Below, piece by piece: positions 1-12,895 of a stretch of DNA of 64,000 bases (its first letter is position 1; each line of letters opens with the position of its first letter). A model generated the notes under the pieces. It saw only the letters and a program-made list of their open reading frames with translations. It ran no database searches and was not told the DNA's origin. Position numbers and translations under genes: made by a program. This DNA is from Bimastos eiseni (Eukaryota; Annelida; Clitellata; Crassiclitellata; Lumbricidae): NCBI GenBank assembly GCA_959347315.1, contig OY365817.1, positions 1,049,857 to 1,113,856 of the forward strand, read 5' to 3'.

Positions 1-171
1 ACGGACGATGGGAGTGATGGAGGGAGGGAGGCAAAGGGAGGTATTAGGACCCCCATTCATCTGGACACACGTATACACGCTCCAAGCTCGATAAAGAGAC
101 ATTGGCATAGGAATGCTATGACTGGGGCCTGGACTAATTGGCTTGTCTTCGCTCGGATGTTGCATGAGAAA

Positions 172-241
172 ATAGTAGTAGTAGTAGTAATAGTAGTAGT
201 AGGGGAAGTGGTGAAAGTGGTAGTAGTAGGTGGAGTAGGTG

Positions 242-287
<46 letters not shown>

Positions 288-330
288 GGTAGTAGTAGTG
301 GACGTGAAAGGGAAGTAGTTATTGTAGTAG
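172..330. repeat. (GTA/GTG)n microsatellite
   Basis: Imperfect trinucleotide tract of GTA and GTG. The valine-rich reading frame across it is only the repeat translated, not a gene. Confidence 0.9.
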
Positions 331-337
331 TTTTATT

Positions 338-464
338 ATTAATAATAATAATAATAATTGTTGTTATTATTATTATTATTATTATTATATAAATGTGCGC
401 ATTTGTCTATTTGAATTAATCAATTATTATTATTATTACTATTATTATTATTATTATTATTAAC
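338..464. repeat. (AAT/ATT)n microsatellite
   Basis: AAT runs change to ATT runs around a short unique core, so the two halves are mutually complementary. The tract directly borders the retroelement fragment that begins near 465. Confidence 0.85.
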
Positions 465-1255
465 GCTTGGAAGACCCTGACAGATGCAGAACCACCAACA
501 GGAGCAGCGAGTCATCGCCAGAAAGAATGGGACCTCCGATTCACAGACAAGGCATGGAAAGGTCTGCTGGAGTCCAATAACAATCCATGTGACCGTGCTC
601 GCCTGCTGGCCTCACGAGCACCTCATTCTGGAGACTGGATGCTAGCGTCCCCTGTGACTGCCCTAGGCCTGCGCCTCTCAAGCGAGGATGTACGAATGGC
701 AGCCGTGTTCAGGCTAGGAACGACGCTCTGCGAGCCACATTTGTGTCACCAATGTCGAGAGAGGGTCGACGCAAAAGGGCTCCATGGACTAATTGGTAAA
801 CACCAACGACATAGCATGTTGAGCGACGTCATCTGGAGAGCTCTTGTCAGAACGAAGATTCCAGCGCTAAAGGAACCTCTCGGCTTGCTAAGAGAAGATG
901 GAAAGCGACCGGACGGCGTCACTCATCCCTTGGACACGTGGTCGATGTCTGGCATGGGATGTGACAGTGTCCTACGCCAAGTCCCATCTTGTCGACACAT
1001 CCGTCAGAGCTGGCGAAGACGAAGAGGGTCTAGTATTCCACCATAACCAACACCCACGACTTCGTAGCCCTCTCTTTGGAATCCGGCGGCGCTTGGAGCA
1101 GTGAAGGACTGCAATTCATCTCAGAGTTTGGTATTCGAACGAGCGCTGCAATCCACGATCCAATGGAGACGTCATTTCTGTTCCAACGTATCTCGGTTGT
1201 TCTTCAGCGTGGGAACGCCACCTACCTCTTCGGGACATTGCCACAACTCACTTAG
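465..1255 (+). pseudogene. Non-LTR retrotransposon ORF2 C-terminal fragment (broken)
   Basis: The translation resembles the C-terminal region after the reverse transcriptase in a widespread invertebrate LINE group. Visible landmarks are HSGDW, then LGLRLSSEDVR, FRLGTTLCEPH, GLHGLIGKHQRHS, DGKRPDG, IPWTRGR and, near the end, FLFQRISVVLQRGNA followed by a stop. These landmarks fall in different frames: 465 to about 910 in one, about 915-1060 in a second, and the last part from about 1085 in another, so there are at least two frameshifts. The endonuclease and catalytic RT parts are absent, as expected of a 5'-truncated insertion. The 3' side runs into an (ATA)n tract at 1283. It is a dead copy. 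The exact clade is uncertain. Confidence 0.8.
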
Positions 1256-1282
1256 CTCACCCACGTGGGGGATAACAGCATA

Positions 1283-1382
<100 letters not shown>

Positions 1383-2112
1383 AATTATAACACTAGTAAT
1401 AATAATAATAACTTTGATAATAGCAGGAATACTATTAATGATGATTGTCATCTTCAATATCTAGGACAAACGGTGTATTTATCAATGGCTGACAACGTTA
1501 AATCCATTTTCGGAATCTGCTTTTATCAGATTGAATGTCAGACAAGTAGCGACGTGGCATTAGATAGGCTATAGTTCACTCGCATCAACCTATCTTTCAA
1601 TGATGTCATAAATCTATCGTTCGTTCATGCATCCTGATCCGATCTTACAACTGGGGCTCCCTTTTATCACAATTGCCAAAGTTCAGAATACATCAGATGC
1701 AACCAGTTCTCAGCGGTGCTGTCCGAATATTGGCCAATCGAAAAGAATTTTTGACAACTGAACACGTGTGAAAACGCTGCACTGGCCTCGTGTTGTGGAT
1801 TCGATTTGAAATCTTCTTGTCGCTGCGACATTGTCGCTGATAATACTTCTGTTTGTATCTATGATTGTCTGTTTGCCTATGTCTGTATATACATGCCAAT
1901 GTCTGTCTGTTTATCTGGCTGCATCCCTCTTCCTTGTCCACTGACAGCGATAATAAGAAAATGATTTCCAGATGTCGCATCTCCAGCAAGATCGTTTATT
2001 GCTCGCTATCTATCATGATGCATTGATTCGGAAAACTCCACTGTAAGAGAACCTCATTAAGACGACCAAGAATCTAAACTCAACTTTATATATATGTTAT
2101 TACTCTGTTCGC
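1383..2112. other. No gene seen
   Basis: AT-rich unique sequence without a supportable exon, RNA gene or repeat on either strand. Confidence 0.5.
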
Positions 2113-2190
2113 ACTCTCACAGTGCCAGTCCCGAGCTTGGATACATGAGGAGGGCAACGCTAATGATCTATCTGATCACACAGTGTCGTT
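2113..2190 (-). repeat. Dispersed ~85-bp repeat (D85), copy 1
   Basis: Contains AGTGCCAGTCCCGAGCTTGG, then GGAGGGCAACGCTAATGAT and CACACAGTGTCG. This is the reverse complement of a short motif series found again near 9343, 11526, 12445, 41430, 41548 and 49610. I do not recognise the family. Confidence 0.7.
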
Positions 2191-2616
2191 AAATTACAAC
2201 TAACTTCATATCACGATTCAATCGGATTCACTCTTAGAATTTCCGCTATATGAATATATAAACCCGCCTTGACCTATAGACGATCTGTCATGATATACGT
2301 ACGAGTCGTAGCTTACCTTATAGTTACCACTTTGCCATATTTTTCTATATTTATAATTACTTAACTTTCTGTTTTCTTAGTTTGTCTCAATTCACCATAT
2401 CAGCGTTTTTGTGTAGAACATAAAAGGCGCTATAGCAGCTGGCTTCATTAGCCTACACACGAGCATACGCATGAATACATACCTTATCTAATCTATACTT
2501 GATTAACTTCACTTGACCTATATTGAATTGTTTATAGATGAAGAACAGTAGGAAGAATATCAACAGACAGCGGTATTTAGAAGGAGGAGAAGCAGAAGAA
2601 GACCATGATGAAGATG
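2191..2616. other. No gene seen
   Basis: AT-rich unique sequence with no supportable feature. Confidence 0.4.
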
Positions 2617-2840
<224 letters not shown>

Positions 2841-2845
2841 GATCA

Positions 2846-3660
2846 GAAGTGGCAATAGTAGCAATTGTTGTTCAATAACATGAACAACATCAAGAACAAG
2901 AATAACAACAACAGTAAAAATATCAATGCTAAGAAAAGCATGAATTCCGTGACGTTGTACACTGCGTCCCAATTGAAATTGGACCCCAACAAAAAGTGCC
3001 ATAACTCAGTCACAACTTGTAGCATTTGACAGAAATTTTCAGAACAATATTAGTGGGCATGGCAACACGAAATCCTAATTCCGTTTGGAAATGTTGACGA
3101 TTAGGTCCAGGTTATGAACATTTGAAATACAGTACCGAAAAGGGTAAGTTTTCATTGGAAACTTTCCTACATGAGATTCTACAACAGCCGTAAGAAAGTG
3201 AAGTTTAGTCAAAGCTGGTGATCAAAATGTCCTCCATGTTCACAAACGAAAATGATGTGGGATACTGCATATGTAATTTTATTGAGATAAGTCTAATCTT
3301 CAAGCAGTTTCTGGCAAATGCTTAGGGTCCACTTTTCATCGGGACACATTGTACGTATAATTATGTATATAACAAGACCACGTATTGGAATTCATGAGTA
3401 GGTCTTATTGTAGAATTCTATTTTCTGAATATGCGGCCATGGCGTTAATATACGTACACCAGTGGGAGCAAGTCATCACAACAGAATAGCCCATTCTCAA
3501 TGCAACAGCCTTACATACCCCCCTGCAGCCGACCATTATATTCAACTGCGTCTCCGGCGATTAGCAAATCGTCCGTATGGCTATGAAAGCTTTTATCTAG
3601 TATAATTTGATTTATTGGCACTATGGTCGGTTTAGCGATGTCTATTAGCAAACCTTGCTT
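2846..3660. other. No gene seen
   Basis: Unique AT-rich DNA. No splice-bounded coding segment or structured RNA could be supported. Confidence 0.5.
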
Positions 3661-3667
3661 ACCTCTA

Positions 3668-3935
3668 TTATGATGATGATGATGAAAATTACGATGACGT
3701 CGTTTATGGTACTGACGATGATAAGGATATTGATGATGTAGTTGTTATTAATGATCGTGATGAGGATCATGATGTTTCCGATCTTGATGACGACGATGAT
3801 GATCAGATTGAGGTGATACTTTGATGATGATGATGATGCTGTTGTTGTTGTTGATGATGCTGATGCTGATGATGATGATGACGACGACGACGAAGACGAA
3901 GTCGAAAATGACGACAATGACTACGACGACGATGA
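3668..3935. repeat. Imperfect GAT/GAC-rich tract
   Basis: Diverged GAT, GAC and GTT triplets over about 270 bp, older and more degraded than the pure tracts elsewhere. Confidence 0.8.
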
Positions 3936-4149
3936 CCCAAAACTAAAGTTTCAAGAATTCATCCTGATTCATTCAATCCTACTCGCTCCGAAGCAAACCC
4001 TAAGAAGCAATAGCCTTATAAAAGCTGCTTCGCCCCTCTGAACCATCTGGAAATCAGACCTTAACCTTAGCCTTCCCTCCCTGGACAACCCCTTTAAACA
4101 ACCCTTGTGATTCGATGGGCTGCTCGTGAATAAGTGGGTGACCAATGCC

Positions 4150-4335
4150 TTTGTTATCATTACTATTACAATTATTATATTATTACTACTATTATTATTA
4201 CCATTATGCTCATAATTATCATTATTAATATTGCCACTCTCCTCCTCCTCCTCCTCCTCCTCCTCTTCCTTGTCGTCCTCCTCCTTCTTCTCCTCCTCCT
4301 CCTCCTCCTCCTCATCATCATCATCATTGTCCCAT
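4150..4335. repeat. (ATT)n followed by (CTC)n microsatellites
   Basis: An ATT-rich stretch followed by CTC/CTT triplets (about 4236-4312) and CAT triplets. Overlapping open frames are repeat translations. Confidence 0.85.
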
Positions 4336-4860
4336 CGTAATTAACCCTATTATCACTAATTATTTGTCTTCTGCTAGTTCAGTCCATTTTGCAGAAGGTC
4401 ATCCATCTATTTTAACGCAGGAGTAATACAATATCGAAGTACTGTCGGTTTACCACCTTTGATGTCTTTGAAGTGGTCGGCGGGTTGATTAAGAACTGAC
4501 GGCAGCTTATCCAAAGAAGACGAATGACGGACTCTGTCTGCGATGGTCCGTTCCAAGCGGTCAGTCGGTCAGTCCGAAGATGCCGAGATAGCTATGACCG
4601 TACTCGGTCATTTGTATCCGTTCTTCAAAGATGCTAGGGGTTGCTGAGAGCGGATGAAGAGAGGGAGAAGAAGAGGCTGAGGAGTTAGTGGCTATCAGTC
4701 TTTCTAGGTGCCTATATGCATGCAGCGCCTTCTCTTCCAAGGTCATCAGCGGTTCACGCGTCGTCGTTTGTTGCTGTTGGTGAGTGCGTTCGTGCGTGCG
4801 CCTGCGCTAGTGGTCTGTGTGTATGAGTGTGTGCTTTTCTGCACGGGTTTGTACGTGTAC

Positions 4861-4864
<4 letters not shown>
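4336..4864. other. No gene seen
   Basis: Unique sequence. I found nothing supportable on either strand. Confidence 0.4.

Positions 4865-4920
<56 letters not shown>
4865..4920. repeat. (TA)n(TG)n dinucleotide repeat
   Basis: A pure TA block joined to a pure TG block; alternating purine-pyrimidine DNA throughout. Confidence 0.95.
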
Positions 4921-5144
4921 ACCTGCCTCTGCGTGCTCGTGAGCATCCAGTAGATTCTTCTTTTTTGTGAGCTTTTTGACCCCTGGACTCACAGTAATCC
5001 AAAGATTGAACGAGTATATGAGAGACTTAGTGAAAGCATTCGTGGGTACTCTCTGTCTGTGTGTCTGTGTGTTTGTCTGTCTGTCTGTGGCTAGGGATAA
5101 TCGCAAGCTTTAACGTGTATGTGACTCGAGTACTCTAAATCAGA

Positions 5145-5345
5145 GGTTCCCCAACTGAGGTGCACGGCCGCACTGCACGCCCCAGCATGTAATTTCAGGA
5201 TTGCGATAATGAGGGAATGCATGCATCATGAGAATTCATTGATAATACATTACAAATTGTTGAGCTGTCATATGAACTATGTAGGTAATCGTAATCACAA
5301 ACTCAACATTTTTACAGGGCACACACATGGGGAGTCGCGGGAACC
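5145..5345. mobile_element. Possible degraded hAT-type MITE
   Basis: The left end reads CAGAGGTTCCCCAACTG, a terminal sequence style common in hAT-type non-autonomous elements. The right side, near 5328-5345, holds a loosely complementary GGGGAGTCGCGGGAACC. No clear target duplication is visible. Confidence 0.3.
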
Positions 5346-5349
5346 AGCT

Positions 5350-6625
5350 TATTCACAGGCGCTAACTTAAAGCAAAATCGATGGACAGAAGTCTATTTCA
5401 GTATAACATCGTAGTCTTGTGAATTAAAGGCTTATAAGCACATGTCATGTGTCAGTAGTGGTGCAAGAAGTAACAATTTCATGCATGCATCATCAAATGT
5501 ACATAACACTTACGTATGGGAAAGTCTAGGGATGCGACCATTGGTAGCGCATTACCTAAGGTTGGTTCCAGCGACTACAGTTTTACAACAGCTGCATAAA
5601 TGTCGAGTTTGCGATTAGGAATTTTGGTGCCTGGTCGAGTGACAGAAATAAACTACAGAAACTATGGCTAACGTTGCACATGTTTACGCCTGTGTAACTC
5701 CGTTCTGTTCTCTATGTGTCTAAGCCTAACCTGGCCTACACGTATAATGAAAAGGTCAACAAAGTTGTCTGCAGCATCAATGGAACCTAGTGAGACATTT
5801 TTCTTTAAACCTAATGGGCGTTTATGTGATCGGTGAAAGATTCGGTTTCTGCTTTGTTCGTTCCGAGACGGTGAAGTCTTGATCTGACCCGTCAAATGGT
5901 TCACCCTGAAAGAGAGACAGAGACAGAGAGAGGGATTATCGGTCGTGAGAGGAGTGGGCGCTGAGCAGGGACGAGAGCATTATGTCGGTAAGGGAGATGA
6001 AGAATTGGACAACTTTGACAGAGACTACCGACATAACAGCTTATATGTAATATGTAATATATGTAATTATATATTTATATAAATTTGAAGAGAGACAGAC
6101 AGAGAAAGAGCAAGAGATATTGAGTCTGTTCATCTAAATTTGTAACTCGATACATCTGTAAAATCAGACCCAAGCTAAACATAAGGTCTCGGGTTTCTCG
6201 TCTGCATAATATTATATGCTTTGGCTCAGCACTGGAAAACCTCTCAGCGTTTATTACGTGCAATAACTAATCAAATTTATGGCACAAACGCTAGTTTTAA
6301 TTGTGTTAAAGACAGTTCCCAGAGATGTTCTGCGAACATGCATGCTCTTTCCTTGACCCTTAAGCCCAGAACTTATGTGGGTATCTTCACCTTTGGCGCA
6401 AAGGGTTCCTACATCACGGGCTTTTACCACCAGACGTTTTACCTCATGGCCTACCTCTCCTATCCTTACTTTTGTGTTCTTTACTGTGGTTCTATGATTG
6501 GGGCTGTTCTAATAGACGCCTTCTGTTCGGATCTGTAGAAATTTCTATCTATCGCCCATTAGCTGGTAGCTTGAAACAGCAAGCTAAGGTAACGGGAAGT
6601 GGCTGCAGTGGTGTGTCATTTTCCC
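5350..6625. other. No gene seen
   Basis: Unique sequence with an AT-dinucleotide-rich patch at 6035-6085. Open frames of 60-105 codons occur (the longest at 6221-6538, +) but show no domain, splice context or codon pattern I recognise. Confidence 0.4.
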
Positions 6626-6629
6626 TATA

Positions 6630-6995
6630 AACATGAGGCACCTTAAAATCAGGGAAGGCGGTCATCTGGCCAACGAGGGAAATGAGGCTGCTGATACCCT
6701 CTGTGATCAGGCGCTATACCATGACAGCATCACCATCCTGGCGACGCTCGAGTTCCCGGAAGCTCGGGCGGTCTACAAGGACCACGTCCTTCGTCTGTGG
6801 ACCGCCTCTGACACTACTCACACTACCAAGCCCTCGAACCCAATACAACAATTCCAGCCAGAGGAAGAAATTCACCATCACCAGACTGCGGCTGGGCCAC
6901 TGCCTTCTGAACTCATGACCGGAAACTGTGATGAGTGCAGTGACGTCCAGGAAACCGAGCGCCACTTCCTGCTGGAGTGCCCTGTTATATAGGGC
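6630..6995 (+). pseudogene. LINE RNase H / C-terminal fragment (broken)
   Basis: The translation carries GNEAADTL, the signature end of the RNase H domain in non-LTR elements. FTITRLRLGHCLLNS follows in a second frame, then CDECSDVQETERHFLLECPV back in the first frame. That order (RNase H, RLRLGH motif, zinc-knuckle-like CxxC with HFLLECP) is typical of LINE ORF2 C-termini. The two frame changes show it is dead. The copy lacks any RT domain. Confidence 0.85.
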
Positions 6996-6999
6996 CTCT

Positions 7000-8090
7000 G
7001 GTATGAACTCATCCGGATGGGCGCGCGGAAGACCCGGACACTCGACCTGAGCAACGTGTATATATATATATATATAAGATGTTTATATCCTACAGTCTTC
7101 AACCGGAAACCGGTTATATATATATAAATCATACCATTGATATTATATAACCTAGACACTGCATAAATCTAGTGAACATTACACCATTGTGTATATATCT
7201 CGTGAGCTGTATATACATAATACAATTTCACGACTGCATAACTAAACATAATTGTAGCATACACCTAACGAACAGCTACAGAAATTACATAAATTTTAAA
7301 CACGAGACTGACTATCAAAGGTCCCGGATCTGCACATACTTCAAAATAAAAGACGTAAGCCTAAGTCAAGGTAAGTGATGAATCTGTTACAGATATAAGA
7401 GCTATTTGATCTTCGGATAAAATTAAAATGTGTGAAACAAGGCGTGTACTGTGTATGGTTGAGCTTTGAAAGAAAACACGCACCCAGGAAGTTTTAGGTG
7501 GTGGATCTCAAATCCGAAGTTCCGGATCTCAGAGATCCGGCTGAATTCATTCACAGCTATTATTAGCTCTTGCGCTGCTTTGTCGCTGTTAATCTGCATA
7601 ATAATCTACTGTTATAGTTTTGTTGTGAATATATGTTCTTTGACGTCTGATGTTGACTAATTCGCTGGTGAAGGTTAGACTTACGTTGAGTTTGAAGATT
7701 AAAATATTAATTTTTTTTATTAAACCCTAGCTCCTTTAATCTCTCTCGTGCAGGCCATCGAACAATATCAAGATTAACCTATAATTTCGTCTGACTTCTT
7801 CTTAAAGAAGTTTGCGGATATAGGTCTCTTGAATCTAATCCAATCTTGATCAACCTTATGTATAATCCGAACAAATCTTATTAAAGTTATTTCAAAAACA
7901 ATCGTTCCATATCAACTCTAAAAGGCAGGACTTAATATCGGTGTATGATGCAATTTAACCATAATTTATCAATCTAATTGATTAAATAAGAATTGATCTG
8001 ATTCAATGTAATATAATCAGTGTTTGACGAGATATCTAAAAACCGGAATATGTTCCATTTCATTCTTTCTCCGTTGAGTGTCCTAAGTTC
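7000..8090. other. No gene seen
   Basis: AT-rich unique sequence with two short TA runs near 7058-7078 and 7110-7125. Confidence 0.4.
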
Positions 8091-8205
8091 CTGTGGCTGT
8101 TGTTCCTCTTGCTCTGTCCATCTCTTTGTCTCTTTTTATCTCTTTCTTCAGTCTCCGCATCTACAATTCTCCAAGCGTTAGGGCCCATTACAAAACATGC
8201 ACATG

Positions 8206-8670
8206 CTCATGCAACGCACACGCACACACCAACGCACACACACACACCAACGCACACACACCAACGCACACACACCAACGCACACACACCAACGCACACA
8301 CACACACACCAACGCACACACACCAACGCACACACACACACCAACGCACACACACACACCAACGCACACACACCAACGCACACACACCAACGCACACACA
8401 CCAACGCACACACACCAACGCACACACACCAACGCACACACACCAACGCACACACACGCACGCACACACCAACGCACACACACACCAACGCACACACTCC
8501 AACGCACACACACCAACGCACACACACCAACGCACACACACCAACGCACACACACCAACGCACACACACACCAACGCACACACACACACACACACCAACG
8601 CACACACACCAACGCACACACGCCAACGCACACACACCAACGCACACACACACGCCAACGCACACACACA
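8206..8670. repeat. CACACACCAACG minisatellite
   Basis: About 460 bp built of 12-18 bp units: a short CA run of variable length followed by CCAACG. It is open in several frames on both strands only because the unit length is mostly a multiple of three or lacks stops. The histidine/threonine or cysteine/valine products are artefacts. Confidence 0.95.
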
Positions 8671-9109
8671 TTTGTATATAGAGCCATCTACCAAAACAAC
8701 TGCAATTGCTCAGAATCCATTAATTTTCATTTCACGTATGAGTAGACTCATATTGCTGCGCTATATAAATAAATTATATAATTCGCCAGTGTTATAGCTA
8801 TAGCAATTACGAACGGTGGGCGCTCTCGCCAAGGCGCTCTGTCGAGAACTAGGACACGAAGGGAGATAATTGCATAGAGCACGACTCCGAGCGCAGTTGG
8901 CATCGTTGTTTCCTGGAAAAAAGATCTCCATAGAAAGCAATTTTAGTTTTACATGACAGGGTACACAGGACAAAAGATATGGTACATATGATATGGTTCA
9001 TGATGTCGGCTCATAGTAATATATTAATATGGTGCCCGATATACTATTTAATGGGAGAACTATGGTTGCGTTAATACGATAATATACGAAATGATTAGGC
9101 ATACGATGG

Positions 9110-9290
9110 CGTGATAAGAATTTGTATGAAATGGCATATGATGATATGATATGATGATATGACGCATGATATATTATACAAAAGATTATGATATATATAT
9201 ATAAGATATGGCATATTATAAATGTTATGTGCGATACGAAATGTCATGTGATATGAAAGATATATGATATGAAATTATATGACCAGACAT
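9110..9290. repeat. ATGATATG-rich low-complexity tract
   Basis: Diverged repeats of ATGATATGA-like units over about 180 bp, with no fixed period. Confidence 0.7.
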
Positions 9291-9342
9291 CGCGGTGCTA
9301 TATAAAAACCTTAGTTCATAGTTTCAGACTTAATACACTGAT

Positions 9343-9425
9343 GAAAACGATCATTAACGTCACCCTCCTCCTTTATCCAGGCTTGGGACTTTCGCTGCCC
9401 GAGAGCTAGCAGTAGCGGAACTTAC
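9343..9425 (+). repeat. D85 repeat, copy 2
   Basis: Reads CATTAACGTCACCCTCCTCC, then a TTTATCCAGGCTTGGGACT core, then an AGAGCTAGCAGTAGCGG end. Same order as the other D85 copies. Confidence 0.75.
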
Positions 9426-9429
9426 CTAT

Positions 9430-10545
9430 TGGTTGGACACTCGCTATACCTCATAGTCTAACTTCATAAAGTCCTCTTTAGTTCCATGGTCAAAGCCACG
9501 AACAATGATTCGTTAGCTTGATAGGTTTCATTTTCCATTTCATTCGGTTTTATTTACTGAATGAAATAAACGCCTCCCACTGGTCCACCATACACCTCTC
9601 TCCCAATGCGAAGATACCATCGAGAAAGAAAAAGTCATAAGAGAAAGTATAGAAAAAGTCGAGCTGCTAGATCAGATATCAGCACGAGTTTTATCAGGAA
9701 GGCCAATCCACAGCAAAGAGCCAACAGAGGCATGTCCTCATAGACACATTAACGACCAGTGCGTACCAAAATGTATGCCCTTTATCGCGTCATTGGAAAC
9801 GAATCTGACCAGTAGTTAAAGGGTCAAGGAAGGTTTTTGCAACTAGTCTGCTAACGTTCATGTAATTATTCATTGCAAATGTTTATGTAAATATTATTAC
9901 TTTTCATGCAATAGTGTTAGGACAGTGTTAATAGAAGTAGGAGCGTCGTAATATAATATTATTACAAAGCGTTAAAATGAGAGAGAGAGAGAGCATCCTA
10001 CAGAGTGGACAGTCATTATCGAATGACGGTCAAATTCGAAACCAGTTCTTGTCGCAGAACAGTGACGCAAACAATCGGTTTTGTCTTTAGACTCTTCTGT
10101 ACAGGTACACAAGCATATAATAATTATACTAGTCTTACAGCACAGCTTCGCCTCGGATTGAATTTTGTACTCATCGGCCGGTCCTGATATTCGCTCGATC
10201 GCGATATTCCATTAGGCGAACGCTCCGAGTCAGGCCGTGGCTATCTAACTCACGCGCCTGATTTGAAAATATAATCATCACAGCATTCCATTGATAAAAA
10301 TGCAAATTGCAGAATTTATTATAGGCCTATGGAATGCTGCAGAATTGTGAAAATTGAAAATAGGAATTTAAAACGATAGGAATTTAAAGTTATCTACTTA
10401 TCTACAAGCCGGGACAACCCATGGATAGTAGACCTACTTGACGCAGAGCTTATGAATAAGCTGATGCACTCTGCTTCGTTTCAAGTGACGCTTTAGAAGT
10501 TTAGAGATTGCGACTACTGTCCTTGGTCTTATGCAATGAAACCAT
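9430..10545. other. No gene seen
   Basis: Unique sequence. A short GA run lies at 9980-9994 and a CAAT-type repeat near 10550. Confidence 0.4.
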
Positions 10546-10549
10546 CGTA

Positions 10550-11170
10550 TCAATCAATCAAATCAATCAATCAAAAATACTCGATATAGCGCCCCTTCAA
10601 GATATCTACTCAGAGGCGCTCCCGGCCTAACACTCGGCTGAATAGGACAGTTTTAAGAGAGGCGTAAAATGAAGATGAGGAGTTCTTAGGTAGGAGACGG
10701 AGCTCTTATGGGAAGACCATTCCGTATTGTAGGTCCCACGACCGAGAAAGCCCGATTCTGCACTATGGAAGTGCGCGCAAAAGGGACGATCAGGTCACCA
10801 TGAAATGCAGAGCGAAGTGGTGGTCGACCACTACTGGCAGTGATAGGGCGACATAGCATCTGCAAATAAGTACCGCCAAGGCACCGCCAAGGCACCGCCA
10901 AACTAAGGCAGATACCCTAAATAAGATGCGCTGGGGTAGAGGCAACCGCGCAGGATATCCCGCATGTACTCGGATACCTGACCTGTTCTGGGAATACCAC
11001 CGATCAGTCGGGCGCCCGCTCGCAGAACCCGCTCCAAACGCCCAATCCGAATTTGGGGGAGGCCAACACAAATTGAGGAGCAATAGTCAAGGCGACTGGT
11101 AACAAAAAAGACATGAACCAGAGTAGCTGCGACGCTGAGGGTAAGAGAGCGAGATATTACTCGTATGTAT
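10550..11170 (-). pseudogene. LINE ORF2 C-terminal region with GCGCTATA-type tail
   Basis: Read on the minus strand from 11170 down, the translation follows the region after the RT in a LINE ORF2. It shows a SRLDYCSS-like segment, LVGLPQIRI-like residues, a LERVLRAGARLIGG segment, then VSALVWRCL, FARTSIVQNRAFSVVG and finally the 3' end with the reverse complement of CTTGAAGGGGCGCTATATCG. The tail ends in TGATTGATTGATT repeats. Frameshifts and stops break the frame. It is among the best preserved LINE C-termini in the window and serves as reference for the shorter tail copies. Clade CR1/L2-like is inferred only. Confidence 0.85.
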
Positions 11171-11525
11171 GTCTGTCACCAAAGTCTCCTGCAGGGAATT
11201 AATGAATTGGCGAATTAGGACAAAGAAAGTATGGAACAAATGAGATTTGATTCTTCCGAATATCCGGTTGTTTATGTGAAATTCAACTGACTAATCTTAT
11301 GGCTATAAAACGATCAGTAGAATCGGAAGTGAAACAGTTCGCACGTATTGTTGGCCTCTTCCTCCTATTCGTTCTCAATTGGCAAGCGAACCGTCAAATT
11401 GAATGGTTCGCGTAGAGAAGAACTCGTCGTCGTGGGATTGATTTCAGTTTAACATCTGATCCTAAGGTATCATCTTTGGGATAAGCTCCACTTTCAGTTC
11501 TAGGTGGTGGTGTTAGTGGCGATTT

Positions 11526-11620
11526 AACTAAGACTGTGTGATAATAAAAGTCATTAGCGTCGCCCTTCTCCTTTATACAAGCTTTTTACAGACACTGCTG
11601 GATGTGCGATTTTCAGTGGC
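11526..11620 (+). repeat. D85 repeat, copy 3
   Basis: AAGACTGTGTGATAATAAAAG precedes CATTAGCGTCGCCCTTCTCC and TTTATACAAGC, in the same order as the other copies. The distal part is diverged. Confidence 0.7.
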
Positions 11621-11631
11621 TTAAAGACATT

Positions 11632-11735
11632 TCTATTCAGCCGAGGTTGGATCGGGAGCACTTCCGGGTAGTAGCCTCTAAGGGGCGCTATATAAATCTC
11701 TTTGATCTAATGAATGAATGAACGAAAGGGGCGCT
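11632..11735 (+). mobile_element. LINE 3' tail, sense
   Basis: TTCAGCCGAGGTTGGATCGG leads into CTCTAAGGGGCGCTATATAA and ends in an AATGAATGAA repeat. Only the last ~100 bp of the element is present, with a second short tail copy following to 11765. Confidence 0.75.
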
Positions 11736-11739
11736 ATAT

Positions 11740-12440
11740 AAATCTCAGTAGGCTAACGAACGCATGAATGCAGTCCATCGCAATGTTGCATAAATAGAGT
11801 GAGATAAGTGACCCAATTTTTCATATTTCATGGGTTACACAACTTTGGAAATGATATCAAGGGATGACAAGTTTTTAGAGTAGACCTCCCAAATTTATAT
11901 GGTTACCATTGCCTTAATCAGGATTCAGGAATGACTGCATCTGATCTGCACCCATTTTCCCTTGCTCAAATGCAGTATAATGTCGAGTGTGTAGTGTTTC
12001 TTAAATTCGCTAGGTGGCACAGTTGTTACGACAATCAACTATGTGCAACAGTTTGGTTTAATTGGATTCGCTCGCTAGGTGGCAGCCCATATTAAAGTTT
12101 TATCTCTCAATTATTCTAATCACAATCGTAGGCTTCAAAATTGTAAGGCACCAATGGGAAGAAATCAATCTATCAATTTTCGTCTATTTAGATTTCACGC
12201 TCTCAAAAACGCAACTGGTTGCAACGACCATGATAAGAAGCCTACAGATTAATATTTAGTCAGTTTATGGTTACGTCGAATCGTCAATTAGTTTGAAATT
12301 TCATTGGTTGAATTATGTTAGTAGGCCAATGTGTTTTTGTATGATGCTCTAGTAGCCTATAAAATTTCGAGTAACTTTCTCTGGTAAAACAAAGACTATA
12401 TGTAACATGTTATTCGTTGTTGATTTTAACTGCACCGTTC
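11740..12440. other. No gene seen
   Basis: AT-rich unique sequence without a supportable feature. Confidence 0.4.
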
Positions 12441-12444
12441 CATA

Positions 12445-12525
12445 TCGAAGATGATTTAGTGTTGCCCTCCTCCTTTGAGACTGGCACTGTCAACGGCCAA
12501 ACCGTAGCGGCATTAATATATTTTT
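12445..12525 (+). repeat. D85 repeat, copy 4 (shortened)
   Basis: GATTTAGTGTTGCCCTCCTCC is followed by TTTGAGACTGGCACTGTCA and GTAGCGGC. The middle TATCCAGGC part is deleted. Confidence 0.65.
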
Positions 12526-12611
12526 CTTATTTTCAAATTGACAATCAGCAGTAGGCCCTATGACTATAATAAGTACAGTATGAACGAATGATGACACATC
12601 AATTATTACAG

Positions 12612-12700
12612 GAGTTGAGTTTAACTGTCAGCATCCATGCAAGGCGATAATATTATCACGCTATACAATACAATACAACTGAAATTCGATTTTGCCCTTC
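12612..12700 (-). mobile_element. SINE body fragment (family 2)
   Basis: GAGTTGAGTTTAACTGTCAG then CATCCATGCAAGGCG match body segments at 24860, 46660 and 54585. Orientation is set from the complete copy at 54480-54830. Confidence 0.65.
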
Positions 12701-12727
12701 TTACAATCAGCTCAGAAGTGCACACAC

Positions 12728-12895
12728 GCCTCGACGGCGCAACTGCAGTTGTACTGCAGAGCAATTTTTATTATTTGTGCACGAAGGACTTGCTCAAGGT
12801 CCCTACACAGTGACTGAACGAGGGTTGAACCCGCTCACTCAGCGCACACTGAGCGTTACGGGCCGACCGTTCTAAACAATCGGCCACCGTGTCAC
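12728..12895 (-). mobile_element. tRNA-derived SINE head
   Basis: On the minus strand the sequence contains an A-box-like GGTGGCCGATTGTTTAGAA and, about 45 nt on, a B-box-like GGGTTCAACCCTC, the internal RNA polymerase III promoter spacing of tRNA-derived SINEs. A CACACAGTG/ACCTTGAGCAAGTCC body follows; pieces of it recur at 33995-34025 and 45155-45185. The acceptor-stem parts do not pair, so this is not a functional tRNA gene. Confidence 0.75.

Noticed and set aside
8093..8797. 234-codon histidine/threonine frame and its antisense partners
   Set aside because: Translation of the CACACACCAACG minisatellite; open in several frames on both strands.
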